Source: OFTM10 sp964344055
GTDB lineage: Bacteria; Actinomycetota; Acidimicrobiia; Acidimicrobiales; Aldehydirespiratoraceae
Assembly (NCBI GenBank): GCA_964344055.1
Contig: CAYFLT010000001.1
Coordinates: forward strand, 62,001 to 126,000
DNA length: 64,000 nucleotides
Direction of reading: 5' to 3'
Positions 1 through 8,333 of this stretch are shown here, piece by piece. Every line of letters begins with the position of its first letter. The stretch's first letter is position 1. Position numbers and translations under genes: made by a program. The notes below the pieces were generated by a model. The model ran no database searches, had not been told where the DNA came from, and saw nothing but the letters and a program-made list of their open reading frames with translations.

Positions 1-2
1 GG

Positions 3-356
3 GGGTTGATCGCGGTCGACGAGATGCTCGCCGTGCTCGATCGCAGTGGCAGGCCGTCGGCGGTCGCGCCCAGGCTCCGCGGCTGGACGGGCGCCGAGGG
101 TCCGGGTCAGGTCGCGGAACGCGCCGTCCTCGAGGTGGTCGACGATTGGGCGTTCGACGACTTGGCCCGGTCGGTGGACGTCGAGGTCGCTGACGGAGGG
201 TGGCGATGCACGGTCCGGACCGAAGCCGTCACCTGGCAGGTCGACGTCGAGGTCGGTCGGACGGTACCCACGATCAAGTGCGGCACGCCTGGCGGGGGAG
301 CGGCGAAGGCAGGCGTCGAGTACGTGGCGACCGCACCACCCCGGGTGGTTCCATGA
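3..356 (+). CDS. C-terminal part of an unrecognised protein (cut by window edge)
   Basis: An open frame runs from the left edge to a TGA at 356, giving at least 118 residues. The composition (acidic, many GTC/GAC codons with G or C in the third position) is like that of true genes nearby, and no better frame covers the stretch on either strand. A TTG at 6 could be a start but the frame is open before it, so this is probably the tail of a longer gene. No motif, signal peptide or membrane segment is recognisable. It stops 26 bases before the iron-transport ATPase gene, whose own promoter lies in that gap, so the two are probably not one operon. No function is proposed. Confidence 0.4.
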   Translation, partial: GLIAVDEMLAVLDRSGRPSAVAPRLRGWTGAEGPGQVAERAVLEVVDDWAFDDLARSVDVEVADGGWRCTVRTEAVTWQVDVEVGRTVPTIKCGTPGGGAAKAGVEYVATAPPRVVP

Positions 357-369
357 AGCACACCCCCGA

Positions 370-392
370 TAGCTTGTAAAGCATGCCTCACA
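370..392 (+). promoter_or_regulatory. Leaderless promoter with DtxR/tox-like operator, iron ATPase gene
   Basis: TAGCTT at 370-375 sits 7 bases before the ATG at 383, the spacing expected of a -10 box feeding a leaderless mRNA. The 18-base element TGTAAAGCATGCCTCACA (375-392) overlaps the predicted transcription start. It matches, in inverted orientation, 16 of 18 bases of the element at 1512-1529. Its complement has the TGAGG-N4-CTTTAC layout resembling the diphtheria tox operator (TTAGG-N4-CTTTACC). Binding by the DtxR-family protein encoded at 8952-9620 is inferred. Confidence 0.5.
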
Positions 393-1500
393 TGGGCCCG
401 GTCGGTGCGCTGCGCATCGCCGTTCGCGATGTTCACGTCTCGCTCGCGGCCGGACCGGTGCTGCGCGGCGTCGATTTCGAGGCCGCGCCGGGTGCTCAGC
501 TCGCGGTGCTCGGCCCGAGCGGATGTGGGAAGACCACGCTGCTCCGATGTCTCGCGGGACTTCAGCGGATCGACGAGGGCCAGATCCTGCTGGGCGATCG
601 CACGGTTGCCGGTCCGGGAGTCCACGTGCCGCCGGAGCACCGAAGTGTCGGCCTGGTCTTCCAGGACTGGGCGCTGTTTCCCCACCTCACCGTCGCCGCG
701 AACGTCGCGTACGGCCTGTCACGAGCGCGCCGTGGCGGCTGGACGATGGGCCGCCGGCGCCAGACCATCGCTCGTGATCAGGTGGCCGACTTGTTGGCGA
801 TGGTCGGAATCGGTGAACTCGCCGATCGGCTCCCCGGATCACTCTCCGGTGGTCAGCAGCAGAGGGTGGCGTTGGCCCGGGCTCTGGCCCCTCGCCCGTC
901 GATGCTCCTGCTCGACGAGCCCTTCTCCAGCCTCGACACGAACCTGAGGGCCGAGGTGCGCACCGAAGTGGCCGCCCTCCTCAGAGAANNNNNNNNNNNN
1001 NNNNNNNNNNNNCCGTGTTCGTCACCCACGACCAGGACGAGGCCTTCGTACTCGGCGACGAGGTGGCGGTCATGCGGGACGGGGTCATCGTCCAACAGGC
1101 ATCACCGGCGGAGTTGTACGCCCATCCGGTGGATCCGTGGTTGGCCCGATTCGTCGGGGACGCGGAGCTGCTCGCGGGCAGTGCCAGCGGAGACTGCGCG
1201 TCGACGATCATCGGCCGTGTCCCTCTCGAACACCACGTAAGCGGAGCGGTCGAAGTGCTCGTCCGCCCCGAGGAGGTCGTGCTCGAAGCCGGTGATGACG
1301 GCATCGTCGAGGCGGTGGAGTTCCACGGTCACGACGCGGTGACGGTGGTTCGTCTCACGGGCGACACCGTGCTCCACAGCCGGTCGAGCGGGGCACCTCG
1401 ATTCGTCGTGGGGGACCGGGTGTCGGTGCGTCATTCCGGCGTCGCCAGCACGGCGTTCCCCGCCACCCCGACCGCCGGGTCGACCCATGCTCAGGTGTGA
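383..1500 (+). CDS. fbpC: Ferric-iron ABC transporter, ATP-binding protein (FbpC-like), with assembly gap
   Basis: ATPase subunit predicted to power import of Fe3+ by the neighbouring lipoprotein and permease. Visible are Walker A GPSGCGKT (residues 44-51), a Q-loop FQDWALF, the signature LSGGQQQR, Walker B LLLDEPFSSLD and, after the gap, the H-loop VFVTHDQDEA. The C-terminal part resembles the regulatory TOBE-like domain of FbpC/PotA-type ATPases. A run of Ns at 989-1012 sits between the D-loop and H-loop; the frame changes across it, so the N count is not the true length and probably only a few residues are missing. Start at 383 is supported by a -10 box 7 bases upstream. The substrate is assigned from the linked binding protein; thiamine or sulfate importers have similar ATPases. 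Confidence 0.85.
989..1012. other. Assembly gap (24 N)
   Basis: Unresolved bases inside the iron-transport ATPase gene. Reading frame differs on the two sides, so the N count is a placeholder. Confidence 0.95.
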
Positions 1501-1511
1501 CGAATGTCTCT

Positions 1512-1551
1512 TGTTAGGCATACTTTACAGATGACGGGCTCTGGTTAGGCT
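1512..1551 (+). promoter_or_regulatory. Leaderless promoter with DtxR/tox-like operator, iron-binding lipoprotein gene
   Basis: TAGGCT (1546-1551) lies 7 bases before the ATG at 1559, as expected of a -10 box of a leaderless transcript. The element TGTTAGGCATACTTTACA (1512-1529) covers the -35 zone and is a near-copy, inverted, of 375-392. It contains TTAGG-N4-CTTTAC, the layout of the tox operator; I count 12 of 19 matches to the DtxR consensus. A further half-site GGTTAGGCT overlaps the -10 box at 1543-1551. Repression by an iron-loaded DtxR-family protein is inferred. Confidence 0.55.
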
Positions 1552-1558
1552 TCCGTTC

Positions 1559-2590
1559 ATGCGATCACTCCTGCGAATGCCCCTCGCGCTCCTCGTCTTC
1601 ACCCTGCTCGCTGGTGCGTGCGGCGACGACTCTTCGGACGCGACCGGCGATGGCACCGCGGACTCGATCACTCTGTACTCGGGCCGAAGTGAGGAGCTCA
1701 TCCAGCCCCTCCTCGACGATTTCACCGCCGCCACCGGCATCGAGGTCGAAGCCCGGTACGGCGACTCGGCCGAGCTCGCCCTCCTGATCCAGACCGAAGG
1801 CGAGAACTCTCCGGCCGACGTCTTCATCTCCCAGAGTCCTGGCGCGCTCGGGCTGCTCGCAGGCGAAGGCCGCCTCGCCGAACTCGATGCCGACCTCGTT
1901 GCGAGGGTGGACGATGGCTTCGCGGCGTCGGACAACACATGGGTCGGCATCACCGGCCGGGTCCGGGTGGTGGTCTACAACTCCGACCTGGTTGCGGCCG
2001 GCGACCTTCCCGACTCGGTGCTCGACCTGACCGACCCTGCGTACGCGGGGCGCGTGGCAGTCGCCCCGACCAACGGCTCGTTCCAGGACTTCGTCACGGC
2101 GATGCGCAACGAGTTGGGTGACGACGCCGCACTCGAATGGCTCGAAGGCATGGCCGCCAACGAGTCCCCGAACTATCCGAAGAACTCCGCCATCGTCGAG
2201 GCTGTCGGTCGCGGCGAGGTCGAGATGGGACTGGTCAACCACTACTACAACCTCCGCGCGGTGGAGGCCGATCCATCGGTTCCGAGCGTCAACCACTTCC
2301 TGCCATCCGATGATCTCGGCTCGCTGGTGATCGTCACCGGCGGCGCAGTCCTGTCATCGAGTGACGCACCGATCTCCGGAGGGGAACTGCTGGAATTCCT
2401 GCTGGGAGCCGACGCGCAGACGACCTTCGCGGCGGAGACCCAGGAGTACCCGCTTCTGCCCGGAGTAACCGCACCGGAAGGCCTCCCGTCGCTGGACGGT
2501 TTCGCCGCCGACACCATCGACTACGACCTCCTCGGCGACGGCCTCACCGGCACGGTCGAGTTGATCCGCGAGAGTGGCATCGAGCAGTAG
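1559..2590 (+). CDS. fbpA: Ferric-iron-binding lipoprotein of ABC transporter (FbpA-like)
   Basis: Extracytoplasmic substrate-binding protein, 343 residues, the usual family length. The N-terminus is a lipoprotein signal peptide: MRSLLRM, a hydrophobic stretch, then the lipobox LAGAC with Cys21 as the lipidated residue, followed by an acidic Ser/Asp linker. The body is a type II periplasmic-binding fold (solute-binding family 1). The paired tyrosines Y229-Y230 in NHYYN correspond to the Tyr pair that binds Fe3+ in FbpA/FutA proteins, which supports iron as substrate. The start is fixed by the lipobox and by a leaderless -10 box. Its stop overlaps the permease start by 17 bases, so the two are co-transcribed. 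Iron-dependent control through the upstream box is likely. Confidence 0.88.
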   Translation: MRSLLRMPLALLVFTLLAGACGDDSSDATGDGTADSITLYSGRSEELIQPLLDDFTAATGIEVEARYGDSAELALLIQTEGENSPADVFISQSPGALGLLAGEGRLAELDADLVARVDDGFAASDNTWVGITGRVRVVVYNSDLVAAGDLPDSVLDLTDPAYAGRVAVAPTNGSFQDFVTAMRNELGDDAALEWLEGMAANESPNYPKNSAIVEAVGRGEVEMGLVNHYYNLRAVEADPSVPSVNHFLPSDDLGSLVIVTGGAVLSSSDAPISGGELLEFLLGADAQTTFAAETQEYPLLPGVTAPEGLPSLDGFAADTIDYDLLGDGLTGTVELIRESGIEQ

Positions 2591-4172
2591 AGCGCCCCGG
2601 CCGCCGCTCGCCCTCGCCGGGGCGGTGCTGGCGATCGGCGTCGTTTTTGTCGCCCCGTTCGCCTACGTCGTCTGGCGCAACGTCGATCTCGGCACCGACA
2701 TCTGGTCGGTGTTGTGGGACCGCGGCACGCTCGAGCCGCTGCGCCAGTCGCTCCGGCTCGGTGTGGCCGTGTCGGCCAGCGCGGCGGTGATCGGCACCCT
2801 CCTCGCGTGGCTGACGATCCGTACCGACCTACCCGCTCGGCGGTTGTGGCGGTTGCTGTCACCACTGCCACTCGTGTTCCCAAGCTTCGTCGGCGCCACT
2901 GCTCTTCTGGCCGGCTTCGCACAGGGAGGACTCGTCGAGGAGCTGCTGTCGCCGATCGGAATCGACACCCTGCCCAGCATGCGCGGATTCCGGGGCGCGT
3001 GGCTGGTGCTCACCTTGTTCACCTACCCGTACGTGTACCTCCCGGTCGCCGCCAGGATGGCGGCGCTCCCGCCGACTCTCGAGGAATCTGCACGCTTGCT
3101 CGGTCGGGCACCGGCGGCGGTGTTCCGCACCGTCGTGCTGCCCCAGTGCTCGAGTGCGATCTGGGCAGGAAGCCTGCTCGTGTTCCTGTACACCATCAGT
3201 GATTTCGGCGCCGTCACCCTGCTTGGCTACGACACCCTCACCGAACAGATCTATGCCGACCGCCTCTTCGATCAGCAGCGATCGATGGGCCTCGCACTCG
3301 TCCTCGGCTCGGTCGCGCTGGCGGTGGTCGTGGCGGAACGGGCCCTCGATCGACGTCGCAACCAGGTCGAGGGGGTACGCAATCGCGAACCGCTCACCAT
3401 CTCGCTTGGTCGCTGGCGTTGGCCGGCCGTCGCCTTCGTGGTGGCCTTCCTCGGCAACTCGCTTCTCGGGCCGGTCGCCGTCCTCGGCTTCTGGGCCTGG
3501 CGCGGTCTCACCAGCGAGGTCGACACGCTCGGCTTGCACACAGACGTCGGTGATCTGTGGTCGCCGATGCTCCACACTGCCGAGGCGGGACTGACCACCG
3601 CCGTCGTGGCAATCGCCGTGGTGCTTCCGGTGGCCTGGCTGCTCGCCCGCTACGGCAACCGCATCGCCGGCGCGGCCAACGCCATGGTGGTGGCCGGCTT
3701 CGCCCTGCCGGGAGTGGTCACTGCCCTGTCTCTCGTCTTCTGGACGCTCGATGCGCCGATCCTGCGCAGCTGGTACCAGACCTTCCCGCTCCTCATCACG
3801 GCCTACGTCCTCCACTTCGGCGCACAGGCCACCCGTGCCGCGCATGTCGCGGTGTCGGCGGTTCCCCGGCGGTTGAACGACGCCGCCGCCACCCTCGGCG
3901 CCCACCAGCCTCGACGGTTCATGTCGATCGAGCTTCCGCTCATGATGCCTGGCCTGTTGGCCGGTGCCGGGCTGGTGATGCTGTCGACCATGAAGGAGTT
4001 GCCGGCCACGCTGTTGCTGGCGCCGATCGGGTTCGACACCCTCGCCACCGAGATCTGGGACGCCAGCGACGCGGGCGCGCTCGCCCAGGGCGCCTTGGCG
4101 AGCCTGGCCCTGATCGCCGTCAGCGCCGTACTGACCTGGGTCGTCGTGATCCGCCGGATCGAGAGCTACTGA
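2574..4172 (+). CDS. fbpB: Ferric-iron ABC transporter, double permease (FbpB-like)
   Basis: Membrane permease of 532 residues, the length of the fused two-domain FbpB/SfuB type, with about twelve hydrophobic segments in two homologous halves. Each half carries a binding-protein-dependent transport loop that contacts the ATPase: EESARLLGRAPAAVFRTVVLP in the first, and a matching stretch with NDAAATLGAHQPRRFMSIELP in the second. GTG start overlaps the end of the lipoprotein gene by 17 bases, implying translational coupling. It ends just before the 91-bp hairpin repeats, which could halt transcription. The ATPase gene is upstream under its own similar promoter, so all three parts of the importer are present. 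Confidence 0.88.
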   Translation: MASSSRAPRPPLALAGAVLAIGVVFVAPFAYVVWRNVDLGTDIWSVLWDRGTLEPLRQSLRLGVAVSASAAVIGTLLAWLTIRTDLPARRLWRLLSPLPLVFPSFVGATALLAGFAQGGLVEELLSPIGIDTLPSMRGFRGAWLVLTLFTYPYVYLPVAARMAALPPTLEESARLLGRAPAAVFRTVVLPQCSSAIWAGSLLVFLYTISDFGAVTLLGYDTLTEQIYADRLFDQQRSMGLALVLGSVALAVVVAERALDRRRNQVEGVRNREPLTISLGRWRWPAVAFVVAFLGNSLLGPVAVLGFWAWRGLTSEVDTLGLHTDVGDLWSPMLHTAEAGLTTAVVAIAVVLPVAWLLARYGNRIAGAANAMVVAGFALPGVVTALSLVFWTLDAPILRSWYQTFPLLITAYVLHFGAQATRAAHVAVSAVPRRLNDAAATLGAHQPRRFMSIELPLMMPGLLAGAGLVMLSTMKELPATLLLAPIGFDTLATEIWDASDAGALAQGALASLALIAVSAVLTWVVVIRRIESY

Positions 4173-4188
4173 TTCTTGCTGCGGGCTC

Positions 4189-4687
4189 GCGACACCTTTG
4201 GTGTCGCTCACCTTGCAGATTCTGGTGACCGGTCCGACCGGGAAACCCGGATCGGACCTGACCTTGCTGCTGTGGGCTGGCGACACCTTTGGTGTCGCTC
4301 TCCTCGCAGATTCTGGTGACCGGTCCGACCGGGAAACCCGGATCGGACCTGACCTTGTTGCTGTGGGCTGGCGACACCTTTGGTGTCGCTCTCCTCGCAG
4401 ATTCTGGTGACCGNNNNNNNNNNNNNNNNNNNNNNNNNNNNNNNNNNNNNNNNNNNNNNNNNNNNNNNNNNNNNNNNNNNNNNNNNNNNNNNNNNNNNNN
4501 NNNNNNNNNNNNNTGCTGTGGGCTGGCGACACCTTTGGTGTCGCTCTCCTCGCAGATTCTGGTGACCGGTCCGACCGGGAAACCCGGATCGGACCTGACC
4601 TTGTTGCTGTGGGCTGGCGACACCTTTGGTGTCGCTCACCTTGCAGATTCTGGTGACCGGTCCGACCGGGAAGCCCGGATCGGACCT
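4189..4687. repeat. 91-bp tandem repeats, each with two hairpins, between convergent genes
   Basis: At least five copies of a 91-bp unit; the anchor GACACCTTTG recurs at 4191, 4282, 4373, 4528 and 4619, all exactly 91 apart except across the N gap. Each unit has hairpin A (GCGACACC-TTT-GGTGTCGC, perfect 8-bp stem), a spacer ending in CAGATTCTGGTGACC, and hairpin B (GGTCCGACCGGG, loop AAA, arm CCCGGATCGGACC, one bulge). The first and last copies read CACCTTGCAG in the spacer, the inner ones CTCCTCGCAG. The array fills the space between two genes that converge on it. Copies translate in several frames but look non-coding. The true copy number is unknown because of the gap. This is the only stretch over 300 bases without a gene. 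Confidence 0.9.
4414..4513. other. Assembly gap (100 N) inside the tandem repeat
   Basis: Exactly 100 Ns, a conventional unknown-length scaffold gap. The repeat phase is broken across it (4373 to 4528 is 155, not a multiple of 91), so an unknown number of repeat units is collapsed here. Confidence 0.95.
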
Positions 4688-4692
4688 CACCG

Positions 4693-5649
4693 TCAGGCGG
4701 CGGCGGGGACGCGGTAGTGGTCGATCGTGGCTCGGAGGGTCTCGTCCAAGGGGGTGGGCTCGATGCCGAAGGTGGCGGTGAACTCCGAGGAGTCGATCAC
4801 GAACGGGTGCTCGAACTGGTAGGCGATCTCCTTGAGCTCACGAATCGGCGCCGACACGGCACCGGCGAGCGTGAGCGCAAGCCCCGGCATGGTCTTCACC
4901 TTGACCGGCTCGACACCGGCCAAGCCGCACATGCGATGGACGAGCGCCTGTTGGGTGGCCGGAGCGACGGTGGGAACGTGCCAGGCCCGTCCCCAGGCCC
5001 GCTCGTCGGTGCCCAGAGTGACGAGCGCGCGGGCGACGTCGCTGATCGCGGTCCAGCTGTGGTCGAGGTCGGCGCGGCCCAAGACGCTGACCGACTTGCC
5101 GGCCAGCAGTCGGGGAACGACCCGGTCACCCATGTGGCCGTTCTGGCCGAGGCCGGGGCCGATGAAGTCCGAAGCCCGGGCCTCGGTGACGCGAACCCGA
5201 CCCGCCTCGTGCGCGGCGAGCGCATCTCGCCACATCTGGGCCCGCACGCCGCCCTTCACACTCGGTGGGTCGAGTGGGCTGTGCTCGGTCATCGGCGACG
5301 TCGGCGCGGCGTAGGCGTAGAGGTTGCTGAGCGTGACGAGCACTGCGTCGGCGGCCTCGGCGGCCGAGAGCAGTGACGCTGCGAGAGGCGGCCAGTCCGT
5401 GGTCCAGCGGTGGTACGGGGGATTCGCGCAGTTGTAGATCGCCGCTGCGTCACCGGTGAGGGTCTCGAGGGTGGAGGCGTCGGCCGCATCGGCAGCGACA
5501 AGCTCGACGGCCGGGTGCGAGGGTCCGCTCCCGGAGCGGGTGATGACCCGGACCTGGTGGCCGGTGTCGGCCAGCAGTCGGGCGGTGGCGGAACCGGTGG
5601 CACCGGCGCCGACCACCACATGGGCGGAACGGGGATGGGATTCGCTCAT
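4693..5649 (-). CDS. NAD(P)-dependent epimerase/dehydratase-like protein
   Basis: A 318-residue extended-SDR/NAD-epimerase-like protein. The N-terminus has a Rossmann GAGATGS motif (GxGxxG type) right after the first beta strand, and NCANPPYHRW and LSNLYAY follow in the positions of family core strands; the classical YxxxK catalytic pair is not clear, so activity is uncertain. I chose ATG at 5649 because GAAAGG lies about 9 bases upstream and because it places the Rossmann motif at the N-terminus; longer readings add an unstructured stretch through the operator region. It is divergent from a TetR gene, with operator-like palindromes in between, so it is probably that regulator's target. Its 3' end meets the hairpin repeats. 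Confidence 0.75.
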   Translation of the reverse strand: MSESHPRSAHVVVGAGATGSATARLLADTGHQVRVITRSGSGPSHPAVELVAADAADASTLETLTGDAAAIYNCANPPYHRWTTDWPPLAASLLSAAEAADAVLVTLSNLYAYAAPTSPMTEHSPLDPPSVKGGVRAQMWRDALAAHEAGRVRVTEARASDFIGPGLGQNGHMGDRVVPRLLAGKSVSVLGRADLDHSWTAISDVARALVTLGTDERAWGRAWHVPTVAPATQQALVHRMCGLAGVEPVKVKTMPGLALTLAGAVSAPIRELKEIAYQFEHPFVIDSSEFTATFGIEPTPLDETLRATIDHYRVPAAA

Positions 5650-5678
5650 TCTCTGGAACCTTTCGTGAGCGGAGATCA

Positions 5679-5771
5679 GAAACACGAGCAGTGCTCTCGT
5701 TTCACACTCTCGCGAACCGGAGAGGCGAAAGCAAGAGCAGCGCTCACATTTCTGTCCGATGCTCTTGTTTC
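5679..5771. promoter_or_regulatory. TetR-type operator sites between divergent genes
   Basis: The half-site GAAAC[A/G]NGAGCA recurs. Site 1 (5679-5703) is a 25-bp near-palindrome, with arms GAAACACGAGCA and TGCTCTCGTTTC around a central G; 10 of 12 positions are symmetric. Site 2 (5727-5752) has GAAA, GAGC, GCTC and TTTC in order. A lone half-site TGCTCTTGTTTC follows at 5760-5771. Placement between the epimerase start (5649) and the TetR start (5800) suggests control of both genes. Binding is inferred, the symmetry is seen. Confidence 0.6.
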
Positions 5772-5799
5772 TTGCCTGGCGGAGGGTCATGCTGGGTTC

Positions 5800-6516
5800 G
5801 TGACCGACTCACCGACCGCCGGCGGAGTTCGGGCCCGGGTCCGGGCCGAGCTCACCGAGGCCATCAAGACCACGGCGCGGGCCCACCTGGCGTCCGATGG
5901 TGCGACGTCGTTGTCGCTCCGGGCCGTCGCCCGCGAGCTGGAGATGGCCTCATCGGCCATCTACCGGTACTTCCCCAGCCGGGAGGCGCTCCTGACCGCG
6001 CTGATCATCGACGCGTACAACACGCTCGGGGAGCGGGTGGAGACCGCCGACTCGGCGTTGGACCCGACCGACTTCGAGACCCGCTGGATCACCGTCGCAC
6101 ACACGGTCAGGGACTGGGCGCGCGAGAACCCCCACGAATACGCACTCATCTACGGCAGTCCCGTGCCGGGCTATGCGGCGCCGGAGGACACGATCGAGCC
6201 GGCCACCCGCGTCACCCGGGTGATGCTGGGGTTGCTCGCCGACCTCGCGGCCGCGGGACTACTCCCACCCGATGCCGACCCGTCGACCCCGCCGATTCCG
6301 ACCAACGTCGCGGGCGACCTCCATGCGATCACCACGATCGTCCACGCCGAGCTCCCGACGCCGGTCGTGGCGCAGGGCATGACCGCGTGGGCTCAGATGT
6401 TCGGACTGGTCAGCTTCGAGTTGTTCGGCCATCTCGAGAACGTGATCGACCCCGACCACCGGCGCGACTTCTTCGATCACTCCATGCGTGCGGCCGCGGC
6501 TCGCATCTTCGGCTGA
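5800..6516 (+). CDS. TetR-family transcriptional regulator
   Basis: About 238 residues with an N-terminal helix-turn-helix typical of TetR proteins: SLRAVARELEMASSAIYRYF followed by PSREALLTALI, with the usual Y-R-Y-F recognition helix end. The C-terminal ligand domain resembles the WHG/TetR_C_33-type domain seen in many actinobacterial regulators (HPHEYALIYGSPVPGY-like stretch, here NPHEYALIYGSPVPGY). GTG at 5800 is the likely start because the frame upstream runs into the divergent gene and operators; GGAGGG at 5781-5786 is a slightly distant ribosome site. It probably represses itself and the divergent epimerase-like gene. The effector is unknown. Its stop is 9 bases from the convergent gene end. 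Confidence 0.85.
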   Translation: MTDSPTAGGVRARVRAELTEAIKTTARAHLASDGATSLSLRAVARELEMASSAIYRYFPSREALLTALIIDAYNTLGERVETADSALDPTDFETRWITVAHTVRDWARENPHEYALIYGSPVPGYAAPEDTIEPATRVTRVMLGLLADLAAAGLLPPDADPSTPPIPTNVAGDLHAITTIVHAELPTPVVAQGMTAWAQMFGLVSFELFGHLENVIDPDHRRDFFDHSMRAAAARIFG

Positions 6517-6525
6517 CCGGCCTCC

Positions 6526-7527
6526 TCATCGTCCGATCAACGTCGGCGAGCCGACCTCGAACTCGGCGAACATGCCCCCCTGAGCCGGCAGCCGATGGAT
6601 GTCCACCCGCTGGCCGATGTGGTGGTCGACCACGGTGATGGTGTCGCCATCGTTGCTCACCATGATGTCGGTCGAACCATCCGGGCCCATCCCGAATCCG
6701 GGCGGGAGTTCAAGGCACAGCGCCCATTCGTGGCGGACGTCGAGAACGTGGACGAACGCATCCTCGCCGGCCACGGCGATGTGTGGCTCGGTCCCGTCGA
6801 CGTGAACATGGGTCTGGCGGACGTACAGCGTGTAGAGCTGGGTGCCATCGGGCGCCCAGACCTGTTGGCGACCCTCACCCCTCATCTCCTCGGTGAGCGG
6901 CGTCTTCAACGGCCCGATCACCTCCCGCAACGCGCCCGTGCGGAGGTCGGCGGCTGTGACCCGGTACACCTCGGGGTCAGTGGCCGGCCGATGATCGATC
7001 ACGTACAGCGTGCTTCCATCCGGCGAGAAGGCCTCGGGTTCGAGGTTGCGTCGGTACGTGAAGGTCTCGGTCGAACCGTCGAGTGAGTCACGGACGACGA
7101 GTGTCGTCTCCGAGCGACCACCCGGCGCGTAGATCGTCTCTCCCTCGGCCAGTGGCTCGGACCACGCCTGGAACCGCCCGTCCTCGGAGGTCAGGCGGAG
7201 GGCCAGACCGTCGACCGCTGGATCGATCGCTCCCGGCGGTACGAGCGGTGCGGAGGCTGCGCTGGGGACGGAGGCAGGATCCCCGACGGCGACCGGGGGA
7301 CCGTCCACGCCGCTGCCGACAGAAGCGCGGCCGATCACCAGACCCGCGAAGGGCCCCACGACCGCCAACACCACCAGAGCGGCGACGGCGGTGCGACGGG
7401 CCGGTGATGTCGTAGTCCCCGGTGCTGGATCGACGAGTGGCCCCGTGTCGGGCACCGGATTCGGATCCGGCTCGACGAATTCCCACTCGAGCTCACTCGG
7501 GCGGCGGCGTGACGTCACTGTCTGCAT
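6526..7527 (-). CDS. Membrane-anchored extracytoplasmic protein with propeller-like repeats, function unknown
   Basis: 333 residues: a Pro/Asp-rich cytoplasmic N-terminus, one membrane segment (about residues 46-66) ending GLVIGRASV, and a large extracytoplasmic part. That part has strand-rich stretches such as FSPDGSTLYVIDH, WAPDGTQLYTLYV and ISNDGDTITVVDH-like MVSNDGDTITVVDH, the pattern of TolB/WD-type beta-propeller blades. ATG at 7527 is preceded by GGAGG with 7-base spacing. It lies 68 bases downstream of the anti-sigma gene on the same strand, so it may be the third gene of that sigma-factor operon and part of its extracytoplasmic output or sensor. No enzymatic motif is seen. Confidence 0.65.
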   Translation of the reverse strand: MQTVTSRRRPSELEWEFVEPDPNPVPDTGPLVDPAPGTTTSPARRTAVAALVVLAVVGPFAGLVIGRASVGSGVDGPPVAVGDPASVPSAASAPLVPPGAIDPAVDGLALRLTSEDGRFQAWSEPLAEGETIYAPGGRSETTLVVRDSLDGSTETFTYRRNLEPEAFSPDGSTLYVIDHRPATDPEVYRVTAADLRTGALREVIGPLKTPLTEEMRGEGRQQVWAPDGTQLYTLYVRQTHVHVDGTEPHIAVAGEDAFVHVLDVRHEWALCLELPPGFGMGPDGSTDIMVSNDGDTITVVDHHIGQRVDIHRLPAQGGMFAEFEVGSPTLIGR

Positions 7528-7595
7528 GGCGGATCCTCCGGTCGGAGGGTCCTACCCCGACGTCGCCCGACCGGTTCCCGGGTCGAGCGAAGCGA

Positions 7596-8333
7596 TCAGC
7601 CTGGGTTGACCATCGACTCGGCGATGCTCATGGCGACGGCGAGATCCGGTGCGTCGGCCAATCGGTACTCGGTGTCGCCGTCGGCCCAGAGCAGGACGTT
7701 CCCGGCCGCCTCCGGGACGGTTTCGGTCAGGACCGCGTGCGGCCCTTCCACCCACAGCACTTCGGTTCCGTCACTCAACCGGTCGAAGCGCACCTCCTGG
7801 TCGAGCCCGACGACCTTTCGGCGGAGTACCGAATCCTCGTCGATCCGCCGATAGGTGATGGAGACTGCGTCGAACACGACGATCAGGTCAGTGGGGTCCT
7901 CCTGAGGGCGGGTCGTCCATCCGAGGATCGGGCCGGCAAGGTCTTTGCTCGGAGTCCTGAGCTCGATGCCCATGGTCTCGGCTGTCGCAATGATGCCGTC
8001 CGCGCCCTCGGTGAATTGTCCGGCTTCGTTCGACGGAGCGGTGGTGGGGGCACCGACCGGCGGGTCGTCGACCACCTCGATCTCGGTCCCGCCGATACCC
8101 AGGAGCTTGGCCGCCGCGGACCGGACCCCCGGACTGGCCAGGACGACCCCGATCGTGACCAGCAGGATCGTCGCCGCGGCGACCAGCCCAGGGCTCGGGC
8201 GATGTGTTCGGCCGACATGGGGTTCGTCGATCCTCGCCCGGACGACCTCGACGAGACCGGGATCGCCGACAACGAGGCGTGGCCCGAGGTCGGCCATTGC
8301 GGCGCCCAGCCGGAGGTCGTCCCATTCATGCAT
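7596..8333 (-). CDS. Probable membrane anti-sigma factor
   Basis: 245 residues with a short cytoplasmic N-terminal part, one membrane segment (about residues 49-67) and an extracytoplasmic remainder without a recognised domain. The gene overlaps the ECF sigma gene by 8 bases (ATGCATGA), the classic sigma/anti-sigma arrangement, and that context is the main reason for the call. ATG at 8333 is preferred over a GTG at 8342 because GGAGG (8342-8346) then lies 8 bases upstream. No ZAS zinc motif (HxxxCxxC) is present, so it would be a zinc-less type. The partner relation is inferred. Confidence 0.6.
   Translation of the reverse strand: MHEWDDLRLGAAMADLGPRLVVGDPGLVEVVRARIDEPHVGRTHRPSPGLVAAATILLVTIGVVLASPGVRSAAAKLLGIGGTEIEVVDDPPVGAPTTAPSNEAGQFTEGADGIIATAETMGIELRTPSKDLAGPILGWTTRPQEDPTDLIVVFDAVSITYRRIDEDSVLRRKVVGLDQEVRFDRLSDGTEVLWVEGPHAVLTETVPEAAGNVLLWADGDTEYRLADAPDLAVAMSIAESMVNPG

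Noticed and set aside
2859..4532. Long minus-strand open frame across the permease and repeats
   Set aside because: It is antisense to the fbpB permease, is read through the tandem repeat as a repeated peptide, and has no family features.
4189..4687. CRISPR array
   Set aside because: The repeats are continuous 91-bp units with no variable spacers, and no cas genes are nearby.
4198..4717. Repetitive small proteins encoded in the 91-bp array
   Set aside because: Frames stay open only because the unit lacks stops; no start with a ribosome site, and all six frames look alike.
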